This document shows positions 8,092 to 18,087 of a stretch of DNA of 62,509 bases, in pieces. How positions within the stretch are numbered: the stretch's first letter is position 1; each line of letters opens with the position of its first letter. The stretch is from an uncultured Ruminococcus sp. (GTDB lineage: Bacteria; Bacillota; Clostridia; Oscillospirales; Acutalibacteraceae): the NCBI GenBank assembly GCA_904393835.1, contig CAJFNC010000013.1, positions 1-62,509 on the forward strand, read 5' to 3'. Under the pieces are notes generated by a model, which saw nothing but the letters and a program-made list of their open reading frames with translations, was not told the origin of the DNA and did no database searches. A program made the position numbers and the translations under genes.

Positions 8092-11000
8092 ATGAAAAAA
8101 TTAGGCGAAGTTTTCAGCTCTCTGTACGGAACATCTGACTTGCCGCAATTAGTCGCAGAGGGCGTTATTACAAAAATGAATATACATAATGAAGCTCGTT
8201 GTGTTACTCTGTATGTAAAATTCAACGGGCTTGTTGAACGTGACTTGATTTTTTCTGCGGAAAAATCTATTTCAAATATTCTTAACGCTGTTGTAATAAT
8301 TAATCCCGTTTTTTCACCTGAACTTTTTACACCTGAGTATTTTCCGGAACTTTATAAAGCTATAAAAAGAGATATTCCTAGCATTAACGGAACCCTAAAT
8401 AACGCCAATGTTACGCTTAAAGATAATACGTTGACAATTGAGCTTAACAACGGCGGAAAGCAAATTTTGGATGCAAAGTCATTTGACAAAGTTCTTGCCA
8501 AAAGAATATTTGATGAATTTAATTTGAATTTGAATATTCAATATACAGGTGTTACAACAGTTAGTTCCGAAAGCGAAGAATATCAGCAGGCTATACAGTC
8601 CGCTCAAGAGCAAGCCGCAAGGGAAAATCTTATGAAGCAGGCTGAATTTTACAAAGAAGCCGAGGATAACTCAAAACAGGTTCAAAAGACAAATGAAGAA
8701 AATGTTACTGAGGAAGTTGAAATTCGTGAAGGAAAATTCGCCACTCCGCAAATTATAAAATCTTCTATAAGACCGCTTTACGGACGTTCAATACGTGGCA
8801 AAATGATTCCTATAAAGGAAATTGCAGGCGACTCCGGCAAAGTAGTAATCTGGGGCGATATATTCTCAATTGAAAAAAAGGTAACAAAATCGGGCGACAA
8901 GAATATTTTTCAGTTTGACATTACCGATTATACTGGCTCTACCACAGTAAAAGTGTTTAATTCAATCAAGGATTCTGCTGTACTTGACAACTTAAAAAAA
9001 GGCAGCACGATTGCAGTTTTCGGTGAAGTTGAATACGATAAATACTTTGGCGAATTGGTTGTTAATGCAAGGTCAATCGGTACAGCCGAGAAAGTTAAAA
9101 TTGTTGATAAGGCTGAAACAAAGCGGGTGGAACTGCATTTGCATACAAATATGTCGCAAATGGATGCGGTAACATCCGCGGGCGATCTTGTAAACAGAGC
9201 ATATCAATGGGGACATAAAGCAATTGCGATTACGGATCACGGTGTTGCACAGGCATTTCCCGATGCGATGAAAGCCGCCGATAAAATAAATAAGGATGAA
9301 GAGAAAATCAAGGTAATCTACGGTATGGAAGCATACTTTATGGATGACCTTGTAGAATCTGTTAAAGGCGATGCCGATACAGCGTTTGACGGTACTTTTA
9401 TTTGTTTTGATATTGAAACAACGGGACTTTCCGCATCAAGGGACAAAATTACCGAGATCGGTGCAATCAAGGTAGTAAACGGCGAAATCACCGATACTTT
9501 TTCTACCTTTGTCAATCCGGAAATTCCAATTCCCGCAAAAATAACCGATTTAACCGGCATTACCGACCAAATGGTAAAAGATGCGCCGTCACAGAGTGAA
9601 GCCGTAAGCGCATTTCTTGATTTTGCGGGGGATAACGTACTTGTTGCTCACAATGCTCCGTTTGATACATCGTTCATTCGTGTCGCTTGTGAAAATATGG
9701 GCAGGGAGTACAACTATACATCCATTGATACTGTTGCGATTTCACGGGCAATATTACCCGATATCAAGAATTGTAAACTTGATACGGTTGCTAAATTTTT
9801 ACGTCTCGGAAATTTCAATCATCACCGTGCTACAGATGATGCTGAAATTCTCGCAAAAATATTTATTGAGCTTTGCAACAGATTGCGTGATGATTATAAG
9901 ATTACAAAAACAAATGAGATTAATACAAAAATTGTCGGCGGTGACTTTAGAAAATTGCCGACCTATCATCAAATAATCCTTGTTAAGAATCAAGTAGGTC
10001 TTAAAAATCTCTATAAGCTGATTTCATACAGCCATCTGACAACATTCTACAAGAAGCCCAGAATTCCCAAAAGCGAGCTTATTAAGCACAGAGAAGGTTT
10101 GATTTTAGGCTCGGCTTGTTGCGCGGGACAGCTTTATGAAAGTATTCTTGCCGGCAAATCGTGGGCTGAATTAAAGCAGATAGCGTCTTTTTATGATTAT
10201 CTGGAAATACAGCCTGTCGGAAATAACTCGTTTATGATACGTGACGGACGTTTTGACAGTGAGGAGGATCTCCATAAAATAGACAGAACAATTGTAAAGC
10301 TTGCCAAAGAACTCGGCAAGCCCGTATGCGCTACTTGTGACGTTCACTTTATGGATCAGACCGATTCCGAATACAGAAAAATTCTTTTGGCAGGTCAGGG
10401 CTATAAAGACGCAGAGGATCAGGCTCCGCTTTATTTCAGAACTACCGCTGAAATGCTTAAAGAGTTTGGATGGATGGGTGAAAAAGAGGCTTATGAAGCA
10501 GTTGTCACCAATCCGAATAAAATTTCCGATATGTGTGACAGCGTTCGTCCTATTCCTAAAGGAACATTCCCGCCCAATATTGATGGTGCAGAGGAGCAGC
10601 TTATTGATATTACTTGGAAGCGAGCTAAAGAAAAATACGGCGACCCGCTGCCGACCATAGTAAAGGAAAGGCTTGATAAAGAACTCAATTCAATCACTAA
10701 GTACGGCTTCTCTGTACTTTATATGACTGCTCAAAAACTTGTTGCCGACAGTGAGGCTCACGGCTATCTCGTTGGTTCAAGAGGTTCGGTAGGTTCATCA
10801 TTCGTAGCCACAATGTCGGGTATTTCCGAGGTTAATCCGCTTTGTCCGCATTATATTTGTCCAAATTGCAAACACAGCGAATTTATTACTGACGGAAGCG
10901 TAGGTTCAGGTTTTGATTTGCCGCCGAAAAATTGTCCTAACTGCGGTACTGAAATGGATCGTGACGGTCACGAAATTCCGTTTGAGACTTTCCTCGGATT

Positions 11001-12453
11001 TAAGGGCGACAAAGTACCTGATATTGACCTTAACTTCAGCGGTGAATATCAGTCAAAGTCACACAGATATACCGAAGAGCTTTTCGGAAAAAATAACGTA
11101 TTCAAAGCGGGTACAATTGCTACCGTTGCAGAAAAAACGGCAATAGGTTTTGTTAAGAAATATGCTCAGGAAAAGGGTATAAGTCTGCATAAGGCTGAGG
11201 AAAAACGACTTGCTATGGGCTGTACAGGCGTTAAACGTACAACGGGACAGCATCCCGGTGGTATGGTAGTTGTTCCGAGAACTAATGAAGTTTATGATTT
11301 TTGCCCCGTTCAGCATCCCGCTAATGATATGAAGTCTGACAACATAACAACCCATTTCGATTTCCATTCAATCCACGATACCATTACAAAGCTTGACGAA
11401 CTCGGACACGATGTTCCTACAATTTATCATTATCTCGAAATGTTTACCGGTATTCCCGTAATGAAGGTTTCGATGAGCGATCCTGAGGTTATGTCGCTGT
11501 TTACATCGCCAAAGGCTTTAGGCGTTACCGAAGAGGATATTGACTCAAAAACAGGCACATTCAGTCTCCCCGAATGCGGCACAAGTTTTGTAAGAGGTAT
11601 GCTTATTGAAGCTCAGCCAAAAACTTTTGCCGATCTTCTGCAAATTGCGGGACTTTCTCACGGTACCGATGTATGGCTCGGCAACGCACAGGAACTTATC
11701 CATAACGGTACCTGCACAATTTCCGAAGTTATCGGTACCCGTGACTCAATTATGACATATTTAATGCATAAAGGTCTTGATCCGAGTATGGCGTTTAAAA
11801 TAATGGAAATAGTAAGAAAAGGTAATGCGACTAAGCTGCTTACAGAAGAACACTTCAAGGCGATGAGGGAAAACAACGTTCCAGAATGGTACATTGATTC
11901 TTGTATGAAAATCAAGTATATGTTCCCTAAAGCTCACGCAGCAGCATATATGATTTCTACCTTAAGACTCGGTTGGTATAAAGTGCATAAACCTGCCGAA
12001 TACTATGCTGCATATTTTACGGTTCGCAGCGAAAACCTTGACGGTGCACTTGCTATGAAGGGAATAAATGCTGTAAAAGAAAAAATGACGCAGATTAAAT
12101 ACAAACAAAGCACTCACGAAGCTACGGCTAAGGAAGAGGCAGAGTATTCAACCTTGCAAATTGTAAATGAAATGATGGCGAGAGGCATAGAAGTTTTACC
12201 TATCGATATTTACAAGTCCGAAGCTAAAATGTTTGTTGTCGAGGACGGAAAAATCAGACTTCCGTTTTCATGTCTGCCCGGTGTCGGCGAAGCAGCGGCA
12301 ATTGCTTTGGCTGAAGCCGGTAAAAACTATGAATACCTTTCCATTGAAGATATGCAAATTAAAACAAAGGTGTCTAAGTCAGTAATTGAAACGCTGAAAG
12401 AGGTAGGCGTACTTGACGGGTTACCCGAAAGCTCTCAAATGTCTCTTTTTTAA
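8092..12453 (+). CDS. polC: DNA polymerase III alpha subunit, PolC type
   Basis: The replicative polymerase of low-GC Gram-positives, with built-in proofreading. Visible domains in 1453 residues: N-terminal domain (about 1-190), OB fold (about 225-330), PHP domain starting at VELHLHTNMSQMD (about 346) and interrupted by a DnaQ-like exonuclease starting at FDIETTGLS (about 438-600). The polymerase core includes GSRGSVGSSFVA (about 898). A PolC-specific zinc site of two CPNC motifs lies near 923-950, and PDIDLNFSG carries the catalytic acidic residues. The C-terminus ends in the usual SQMSLF. It closes the core block and is followed within 15 bp by an AI-2E-family permease. Confidence 0.98.
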   Translation: MKKLGEVFSSLYGTSDLPQLVAEGVITKMNIHNEARCVTLYVKFNGLVERDLIFSAEKSISNILNAVVIINPVFSPELFTPEYFPELYKAIKRDIPSINGTLNNANVTLKDNTLTIELNNGGKQILDAKSFDKVLAKRIFDEFNLNLNIQYTGVTTVSSESEEYQQAIQSAQEQAARENLMKQAEFYKEAEDNSKQVQKTNEENVTEEVEIREGKFATPQIIKSSIRPLYGRSIRGKMIPIKEIAGDSGKVVIWGDIFSIEKKVTKSGDKNIFQFDITDYTGSTTVKVFNSIKDSAVLDNLKKGSTIAVFGEVEYDKYFGELVVNARSIGTAEKVKIVDKAETKRVELHLHTNMSQMDAVTSAGDLVNRAYQWGHKAIAITDHGVAQAFPDAMKAADKINKDEEKIKVIYGMEAYFMDDLVESVKGDADTAFDGTFICFDIETTGLSASRDKITEIGAIKVVNGEITDTFSTFVNPEIPIPAKITDLTGITDQMVKDAPSQSEAVSAFLDFAGDNVLVAHNAPFDTSFIRVACENMGREYNYTSIDTVAISRAILPDIKNCKLDTVAKFLRLGNFNHHRATDDAEILAKIFIELCNRLRDDYKITKTNEINTKIVGGDFRKLPTYHQIILVKNQVGLKNLYKLISYSHLTTFYKKPRIPKSELIKHREGLILGSACCAGQLYESILAGKSWAELKQIASFYDYLEIQPVGNNSFMIRDGRFDSEEDLHKIDRTIVKLAKELGKPVCATCDVHFMDQTDSEYRKILLAGQGYKDAEDQAPLYFRTTAEMLKEFGWMGEKEAYEAVVTNPNKISDMCDSVRPIPKGTFPPNIDGAEEQLIDITWKRAKEKYGDPLPTIVKERLDKELNSITKYGFSVLYMTAQKLVADSEAHGYLVGSRGSVGSSFVATMSGISEVNPLCPHYICPNCKHSEFITDGSVGSGFDLPPKNCPNCGTEMDRDGHEIPFETFLGFKGDKVPDIDLNFSGEYQSKSHRYTEELFGKNNVFKAGTIATVAEKTAIGFVKKYAQEKGISLHKAEEKRLAMGCTGVKRTTGQHPGGMVVVPRTNEVYDFCPVQHPANDMKSDNITTHFDFHSIHDTITKLDELGHDVPTIYHYLEMFTGIPVMKVSMSDPEVMSLFTSPKALGVTEEDIDSKTGTFSLPECGTSFVRGMLIEAQPKTFADLLQIAGLSHGTDVWLGNAQELIHNGTCTISEVIGTRDSIMTYLMHKGLDPSMAFKIMEIVRKGNATKLLTEEHFKAMRENNVPEWYIDSCMKIKYMFPKAHAAAYMISTLRLGWYKVHKPAEYYAAYFTVRSENLDGALAMKGINAVKEKMTQIKYKQSTHEATAKEEAEYSTLQIVNEMMARGIEVLPIDIYKSEAKMFVVEDGKIRLPFSCLPGVGEAAAIALAEAGKNYEYLSIEDMQIKTKVSKSVIETLKEVGVLDGLPESSQMSLF

Positions 12454-12467
12454 GGAGTGTGATATTC

Positions 12468-13808
12468 TTGAAAAAATTATTCACTTTAAAAAATGTGCTT
12501 ATAGGCATAACATTTACCGTATTTTTGCTGTTTATCAAAGATAACCTGAATTTGGTAGGTCAGATATTTTCAACAATCGGAAAAATTCTTACTCCTTTTT
12601 TAATAGGATTTTTGTTTGCTTATATATTAAACTATCCGTATAAGTTTTTTTACTCAAAAGTTTTTGGCAAAATGGGTAAAAAGCGAAAAATATTTAAGAA
12701 CCTCAAAAAACCTTTGGCAATAATTTGCACCTATGTTTTGGTGATTGCCGTTATAGTTGTATTAGTTTCGATTGTAGTTCCGCAGTTCGCAATGAATATA
12801 ACAAGCTTGTTTACTAATATGCCGGGATATGCTGAAACCTTAATCGACAACATAAATAATATTGTAAATGATTTAAATAAAACATTAAATCTCAATATTG
12901 ATGTTCAAAACACTATTGATAATCTCTATACCCAGGTTACAAGCTATTTCTCTATTGATAACCTTACAAAGGTTGCAGGACAAACAACTTCTGCTGTCTT
13001 AAATATGGTTTCAAATACCGCAAACGGCTTTTATAATTTTATAATGGGTATTGTTATATCTGTATATTTCCTCGCAGCAAAGGAAATGCTCTGCCGACAG
13101 GTAAAAAAACTTGCCGTTGCATTCATTCCGATAAAGTTTTTACCCAAGGTATATGAGATTGTCGATATTACCGATACAAAATGCGGCCGCTATCTTGTAG
13201 GCAATATTATTGATTCTTCTTTAATAGGCTTTTTGACATTCATTATTATGTCAATTTTTCAGCTTCCATACGCGCCGTTAATTTCTGTAATAATCGGTGT
13301 TACAAATATTATTCCGTTTTTTGGTCCGTTCATCGGCGCCATCCCGAGCGCTTTTATACTCCTGCTCATAAATCCGTGGGATATGCTCTGGTTTATTATC
13401 ATTATTGTAATTATTCAGCAGCTTGACGGTAATATATTCAATCCGAAGATTATAGGAAATCAGGTCGGTCTTTCAAGCTTCTGGGTATTATTCAGCGTAA
13501 CAGTCGGAGGTGCACTGTTCGGTATTCCGGGATTTATCCTTGCTACGCCTATTTTTGCAGTAATTTACAGCCTTGTAAAGAAGAAAGTTAAAAATAATAT
13601 CAACGACAAAGGAAAAATTGCTAAGGAAGCTCTTGATTTTGAGGTTTTAAACTATGCTAAAATAGCCGAGCAGCAGAAAAAAATCAGAGAGGAAAAAGAA
13701 AATCAACAAAAAGAAAAACTTATGAAAATCATAGGGTTTAATAAAAATTCCGAAGATGATTTGGATAACGATAATACCGAAGATAATTCGGACAAAGATA
13801 AGGAATAA
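12468..13808 (+). CDS. AI-2E/PerM-family membrane transporter
   Basis: A 446-residue protein with about seven or eight membrane helices. The PerM/YdiK pattern is present: an N-terminal helix pair, a periplasmic-like amphipathic helical region (about 110-180), then a C-terminal core with NIIPFFGPFIGAIPS and QQLDGNIFNPKIIGNQVGLSSFWVL. The final 70 residues are highly charged and cytoplasmic. AAGGAG at 12452-12457 fits the TTG at 12468 (10 nt). A GTG at 12459 would sit on that site. Members export varied solutes or take part in Na+/H+ exchange, so the substrate here is unknown. It ends the core block. Confidence 0.85.
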   Translation: MKKLFTLKNVLIGITFTVFLLFIKDNLNLVGQIFSTIGKILTPFLIGFLFAYILNYPYKFFYSKVFGKMGKKRKIFKNLKKPLAIICTYVLVIAVIVVLVSIVVPQFAMNITSLFTNMPGYAETLIDNINNIVNDLNKTLNLNIDVQNTIDNLYTQVTSYFSIDNLTKVAGQTTSAVLNMVSNTANGFYNFIMGIVISVYFLAAKEMLCRQVKKLAVAFIPIKFLPKVYEIVDITDTKCGRYLVGNIIDSSLIGFLTFIIMSIFQLPYAPLISVIIGVTNIIPFFGPFIGAIPSAFILLLINPWDMLWFIIIIVIIQQLDGNIFNPKIIGNQVGLSSFWVLFSVTVGGALFGIPGFILATPIFAVIYSLVKKKVKNNINDKGKIAKEALDFEVLNYAKIAEQQKKIREEKENQQKEKLMKIIGFNKNSEDDLDNDNTEDNSDKDKE

Positions 13809-13838
13809 ACGAACTTGTTAATTATTTCATAAATAAAG

Positions 13839-13888
13839 TTGACAAATTGAATTCAATATGTTAGTATAGTGACACGTTACTATACTAA
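13839..13888 (+). promoter_or_regulatory. his operon promoter with palindromic operator over the -10 box
   Basis: TTGACA at 13839-13844, a 17-nt spacer and TAGTAT at 13862-13867 form the promoter. A perfect 10-bp inverted repeat, TTAGTATAGT at 13861-13870 and ACTATACTAA at 13879-13888, is separated by 8 nt and covers the -10 box and start point. This geometry suits repressor binding. The leader to hisZ is only about 35 nt, too short for a T-box. A TrpR-like HisR repressor is a plausible partner by inference. Confidence 0.7.
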
Positions 13889-13906
13889 AGCGTCAGAGAG
13901 GTAATT

Positions 13907-15076
13907 ATGAAAAAGTATTTAAAAATAACTCCCGAAGGAACTAAAGATTTTCTTTTCGCGGAATGTTCGGCAATGGAAGAAGTTTGCGGGAAAATTGAAA
14001 ATGTTTTTACAGGCAGAGGTTTTAAAAGGGTTATAACTCCTTTTTTAGAATTTTATGATGTTTTTACTGTACCAAACAGCGGTATTACTCAGGAATCTAT
14101 GTTTAAGTCGGTGGATAATAAAGGGCGTTTGCTTGTAGCTCGTCCCGATTCTACTCTTCCTATTGCCAGAATGGTTTCCACAAGACTTAACAACAGCACC
14201 TTACCGGTTCGCCTTTATTATAAGCAGGCTGTCTATCGCAACAATCCCACTCTTACAGGCAGAAGAAACGAGCTTATGCAGATGGGAATAGAACTTCTCG
14301 GCGCAAAGGGGATTAGAGCTGATCTTGAAATTCTCACAACAGCAATCAGCGCCATATCATCGGTTGCGGATGATTACAGAATTGAACTCGGTCACGCCGA
14401 GGTATTTGATGCACTTTCAAGTGAGCTCGATATTGATGAGGATTTTAAGGAGAGAATAAGACTTTCCATCGAAAGCAAAAACTATTCCGCACTTAATAAC
14501 CTGCTCGATAAACTTGCTCCATGTAAAGCTGTTTCAGCTGTTCGCAGTTTGCCGTCACTTTTCGGAGGCGAGGAGGTTTTTGATAAGGCAAAGGAAATTT
14601 GCGAAGGTACAAAGGCTGCTGACGCTCTTAAATATTTGCATAAAGTTTATAATTCACTTGCGCCGTTTAACCTCGGTGATAAACTTATTATCGATTTGGG
14701 ACTTGTTCAGAGAAATGATTATTACACAGGTATTGTTTTTACGGGATATATCAACGGAATAGGGGATGCAGTATTATCAGGCGGACGTTATGACAATCTG
14801 CTTTCTGTTTTTGATATGCCTATGGGTGCGGCAGGTTTTGCGATTGACACTGATGCTATAACAATTAAGACTTTGTCAGATGCCAACAATGATTATTCAG
14901 ATAATCCCGACATACTTGTTTTCGCGCAAGACGGACACGAAATTGAAGCCATTAACTATGTTAATTCTCTCAACAAAGACGGCAAAAAAGCACAGTTTAG
15001 TGTATTGCCGACTCTTGAAGAGACAAAAGAATTTGCACATAACCGTGGAATTTCAAACGTGGAAGTAATCGGATAA
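13907..15076 (+). CDS. hisZ: ATP phosphoribosyltransferase regulatory subunit HisZ
   Basis: A catalytically inactive paralogue of class II histidyl-tRNA synthetase that partners short-form HisG for the first step of histidine synthesis and its feedback control. HisRS-like features are the TPEGTKDFLF opening, the RPDSTLPIAR motif-2 region and LGLVQRNDYYTGIVFTGY, with GGRYDNLL near the C-terminus. It lacks an anticodon-binding domain. At 389 residues it fits HisZ. It is the first gene of the his operon, 20 bp before hisG, with AGAGAGG before its ATG. Confidence 0.95.
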   Translation: MKKYLKITPEGTKDFLFAECSAMEEVCGKIENVFTGRGFKRVITPFLEFYDVFTVPNSGITQESMFKSVDNKGRLLVARPDSTLPIARMVSTRLNNSTLPVRLYYKQAVYRNNPTLTGRRNELMQMGIELLGAKGIRADLEILTTAISAISSVADDYRIELGHAEVFDALSSELDIDEDFKERIRLSIESKNYSALNNLLDKLAPCKAVSAVRSLPSLFGGEEVFDKAKEICEGTKAADALKYLHKVYNSLAPFNLGDKLIIDLGLVQRNDYYTGIVFTGYINGIGDAVLSGGRYDNLLSVFDMPMGAAGFAIDTDAITIKTLSDANNDYSDNPDILVFAQDGHEIEAINYVNSLNKDGKKAQFSVLPTLEETKEFAHNRGISNVEVIG

Positions 15077-15096
15077 TCGTTGAAAGGGTAATAAAG

Positions 15097-15726
15097 ATGA
15101 ATAAACTTAGAATTGCTCTGACAAAGGGCAGACTTGAAAAAAATACAATAGAACTTTTTGAAAAAATCGGTTATAACTGTGATGAAGTCAAGAACAAAGG
15201 AAGACGTCTTATTCTTCCCGTAGGTAATGACGATTTTGAAGTTGTGCTTGCTAAAGCCGCCGATGTAATTACATATGTTGAACACGGCGTGTGCGATCTC
15301 GGCGTAGTGGGCAAGGATACTATTTTGGAAAACGGCAGCTCTTTTTATGAGCTCCTGGATTTGGGATTCGGCAAGTGCCGATTTGCTCTCGCCACCAAGA
15401 AAGGATATGATTTTTACGGCGGATATAAAACAAAGACTATCGCCACAAAATATCCCAATGTAACACGAGCTTTTTTTGACGAAAAAAATATGGACGTTAG
15501 AATAATTAAAATTGAAGGTTCGGTAGAGCTTGCACCGCTTGTCGGTCTTGCTGACGGTATTGTCGATATTGTAGAGACCGGTTCAACACTTAAAGCAAAC
15601 GGTCTTGAAGTAATCGAATGGGTAACAGACATTTCAGCTCGTTTAATTGCCAATACGGCAAGTCTTAAACTCAGAAAAAAAGAAATTGAAGAACTTCAGA
15701 ACAAATTGGAGGCAGCGACAAAATGA
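15097..15726 (+). CDS. hisG: ATP phosphoribosyltransferase catalytic subunit, short form
   Basis: Condenses ATP with PRPP to phosphoribosyl-ATP, the first step of histidine synthesis. It opens with LRIALTKGRLEK. The PRPP-binding loop is IVDIVETGSTLKANGL (about 150-165). At 209 residues it is the short form, lacking the C-terminal ACT-like regulatory domain, and so needs HisZ, which is encoded just upstream. Its stop overlaps the hisD start in an ATGA (4 bp), which indicates translational coupling. Confidence 0.96.
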   Translation: MNKLRIALTKGRLEKNTIELFEKIGYNCDEVKNKGRRLILPVGNDDFEVVLAKAADVITYVEHGVCDLGVVGKDTILENGSSFYELLDLGFGKCRFALATKKGYDFYGGYKTKTIATKYPNVTRAFFDEKNMDVRIIKIEGSVELAPLVGLADGIVDIVETGSTLKANGLEVIEWVTDISARLIANTASLKLRKKEIEELQNKLEAATK

Positions 15727-17015
15727 TTGCAACAGTAACAGCTGACGGACAAAAAGAGTACGAATTTATTGAAACGTTAAAAAAACGTGCGCAAAATTCA
15801 GATAAAAATGTTATTCCTACTGTTTCGGAAATCATTGAAAACGTAAGTGAGAACGGCGACAGAGCAGTCAGGGAATATACAATTAAATTTGACGGAAAAG
15901 CGCCTGAAAAAACTGAAATTTCAGCAGATGAAATCGACAAAATAATCAAAAAATGTGATGTAGATTTTATAACAACCGTAAAAAAAGCTGCTGAAAATAT
16001 TGCCGATTTTCATAAAAGGCAGGTTCAGCAGAGTTGGCTGAACACTAAAAATAACGGGGTTATACTCGGTCAGAGAATCAGAGGTTTAAAGCGCGTCGGA
16101 ATCTATGTTCCCGGTGGTACAGCGGCATATCCTTCGTCTGTGTTAATGAACGCAATTCCCGCTAAAATTGCCGGCGTAGAAGAGATTATAATGTGTACGC
16201 CCCCTCAAAAGGACGGTACGCCAAACCCCAATATAATTGCAGCGGCAAAAATCGCGGGTGTTGACCGTATTTTTCTTATCGGCGGTGCACAGGCTGTTGC
16301 CGCGCTTGCGTATGGCACCGAAACAGTTCCAAAGGTTGATAAAATAGTAGGACCGGGTAACATATTTGTAGCAACGGCTAAAAAGCTTCTTTACGGTACT
16401 GTTGATATAGATATGATTGCAGGGCCGAGTGAAATATTGATTGTAGCAGATAAAACAGCTAATCCTGATTTTTTGGCTGCTGACTTGATGAGTCAGGCCG
16501 AACATGATAAACTTGCGTCTGCAATTCTCCTTACAGATTCACAGGAAATTGCAGATAAAACAAAAGAACAGCTTGAAATTCAAATGAAAAAACTTGAGAG
16601 ATACGAAATTATCAAGTCCTCTCTTGACAACTTCGGTGCAATTATTGTTTGCACTGATATGGAACAGGCTGTTACCTTTGCAAATGAACTTGCTCCAGAG
16701 CACCTTGAAGTTTGCTGTGAAAATCCGATGGAGTATATCGGAAAACTCGATAACGCAGGCTCTGTATTTCTCGGCAATTACAGCCCCGAACCGTTGGGCG
16801 ACTACTTTGCCGGCCCTAATCACGTACTTCCTACAAGCGGTACGGCAAGATTTTTCTCGCCGCTTTCTGTTGACAGCTTCATCAAAAAATCAAGCTTTAT
16901 TTATTATACCGAAGGCGCTTTGCAGAAAGACGCTCAGGATATTATTCGCTTTGCAAACACCGAAGGTCTGACCGCTCACGCTAATTCAATTAAAGTAAGA
17001 TTTGATTTAGATTAA
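15723..17015 (+). CDS. hisD: Histidinol dehydrogenase
   Basis: Zinc- and NAD-dependent enzyme oxidising L-histidinol to histidine in two steps, the last of the pathway. Typical segments are GQRIRGLKRVGIYVPGGTAAYPS, split here as GIYVPGG near residue 125, then GGAQAVAALAYGTE, KIVGPGN and AGPSEILIVAD. SQAEHD supplies zinc ligands, and ANELAPEHLE and GPNHVLPT follow. Its 430 residues are standard. It is coupled to hisG by a 4-bp overlap and lies 13 bp before hisC. Confidence 0.97.
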   Translation: MIATVTADGQKEYEFIETLKKRAQNSDKNVIPTVSEIIENVSENGDRAVREYTIKFDGKAPEKTEISADEIDKIIKKCDVDFITTVKKAAENIADFHKRQVQQSWLNTKNNGVILGQRIRGLKRVGIYVPGGTAAYPSSVLMNAIPAKIAGVEEIIMCTPPQKDGTPNPNIIAAAKIAGVDRIFLIGGAQAVAALAYGTETVPKVDKIVGPGNIFVATAKKLLYGTVDIDMIAGPSEILIVADKTANPDFLAADLMSQAEHDKLASAILLTDSQEIADKTKEQLEIQMKKLERYEIIKSSLDNFGAIIVCTDMEQAVTFANELAPEHLEVCCENPMEYIGKLDNAGSVFLGNYSPEPLGDYFAGPNHVLPTSGTARFFSPLSVDSFIKKSSFIYYTEGALQKDAQDIIRFANTEGLTAHANSIKVRFDLD

Positions 17016-17028
17016 GGCAGGTAAAATT

Positions 17029-18087
17029 ATGAGTTACGAATTAAATAAAAAAATCAAAGAACTTGTGCCGTATGAGCCAATCAGCGGTACATATAAAATA
17101 AGACTCGATGCCAATGAATCTCCGTATAATTTTACTGATGAAATAAAGCAAGCGGTTCAGAAGGTTGTATCAAAAATTGATTTTAACAGATATCCCGATC
17201 CTTTGGCAACTGAGTTAATTAATTCTTTTGCGAAATATTATGATATTAACCCTGAATACGTTACGGCAGGCAACGGTTCTGACGAACTTATTTTTCTTGT
17301 AGAATCTGCTTTTCTCGAAAAAGGCGATAAAATGCTTGTCGTTTCACCTGATTTTTCTATGTATAATTTTTATTCATCAATTTGTGAAGTTGATTGTGAC
17401 TCGTTTATCAAGGATGAAAACTTAAATATCGACGTTGATGCGATGATAAACAAGGTTAATAACGACAATATAAAACTTGTTATTTTTTCTAATCCGTGCA
17501 ATCCGACAGGACAGGGAATTACAGCAGAGCAAGCAAGAAAGCTTGTATCTCAAACAAATGCGTTGGTAATTCTCGATGAAGCATATATGGATTTTTGGGA
17601 TCAGAGTCTTATTTGGGAAGTTGACAAATATTCTAATCTGATTGTTTTCAGAACAGCCTCAAAAGCTGTGGGGGCTGCGGCTCTCAGACTGGGTTTTGCC
17701 ATAGCGAATACAACTATTTCACGCGCATTAAAAGCGGTTAAATCACCGTATAATGTAAACAGTATTTCCCAGGCAATAGGCGCAGTACTGTATAAAAAGA
17801 AAGAATATTTGCAAAATCAAAAAAAAATAATTGTCAAAAACAGGGAAAAGCTGTATAATGAATTGACAAAGATTGCTGATAACCATGACGATTTTACAGT
17901 ATACCCCAGCTGTACAAATTTTGTTTTGGTAAAAACAAGTTTCGGCAAAGAATTATGGGAATATTTGAAAAGCAACTCAATCGTAATACGTTATATGGGA
18001 GATTATATCAGAATTACAGCCGGTACCCCAAATGAGATTGAACAGACTGTTAAATATATAAAAAAATTTTTACAGGGTGATAAATAA
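17029..18087 (+). CDS. hisC: Histidinol-phosphate aminotransferase
   Basis: PLP enzyme of aminotransferase class I/II that converts imidazole-acetol phosphate and glutamate to histidinol phosphate. Evidence: RLDANESPYNF near the N-terminus, the cofactor motif GNGSDELI, SNPCNPTGQ, LDEAYMDF, and the Schiff-base lysine in TASKAVGAAALRLG. Its 352 residues fit the HisC family. It overlaps hisB by one base. Related aromatic aminotransferases look similar, but the operon position settles the call. Confidence 0.94.
   Translation: MSYELNKKIKELVPYEPISGTYKIRLDANESPYNFTDEIKQAVQKVVSKIDFNRYPDPLATELINSFAKYYDINPEYVTAGNGSDELIFLVESAFLEKGDKMLVVSPDFSMYNFYSSICEVDCDSFIKDENLNIDVDAMINKVNNDNIKLVIFSNPCNPTGQGITAEQARKLVSQTNALVILDEAYMDFWDQSLIWEVDKYSNLIVFRTASKAVGAAALRLGFAIANTTISRALKAVKSPYNVNSISQAIGAVLYKKKEYLQNQKKIIVKNREKLYNELTKIADNHDDFTVYPSCTNFVLVKTSFGKELWEYLKSNSIVIRYMGDYIRITAGTPNEIEQTVKYIKKFLQGDK

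Noticed and set aside
13621..13806. Charged tail of the AI-2E-family protein as a separate small gene
   Set aside because: It continues the same frame with no stop or ribosome site. It is a cytoplasmic tail.
13809..13906. Possible histidine T-box leader
   Set aside because: The transcript leader is about 35 nt and has no specifier loop or T-box sequence.
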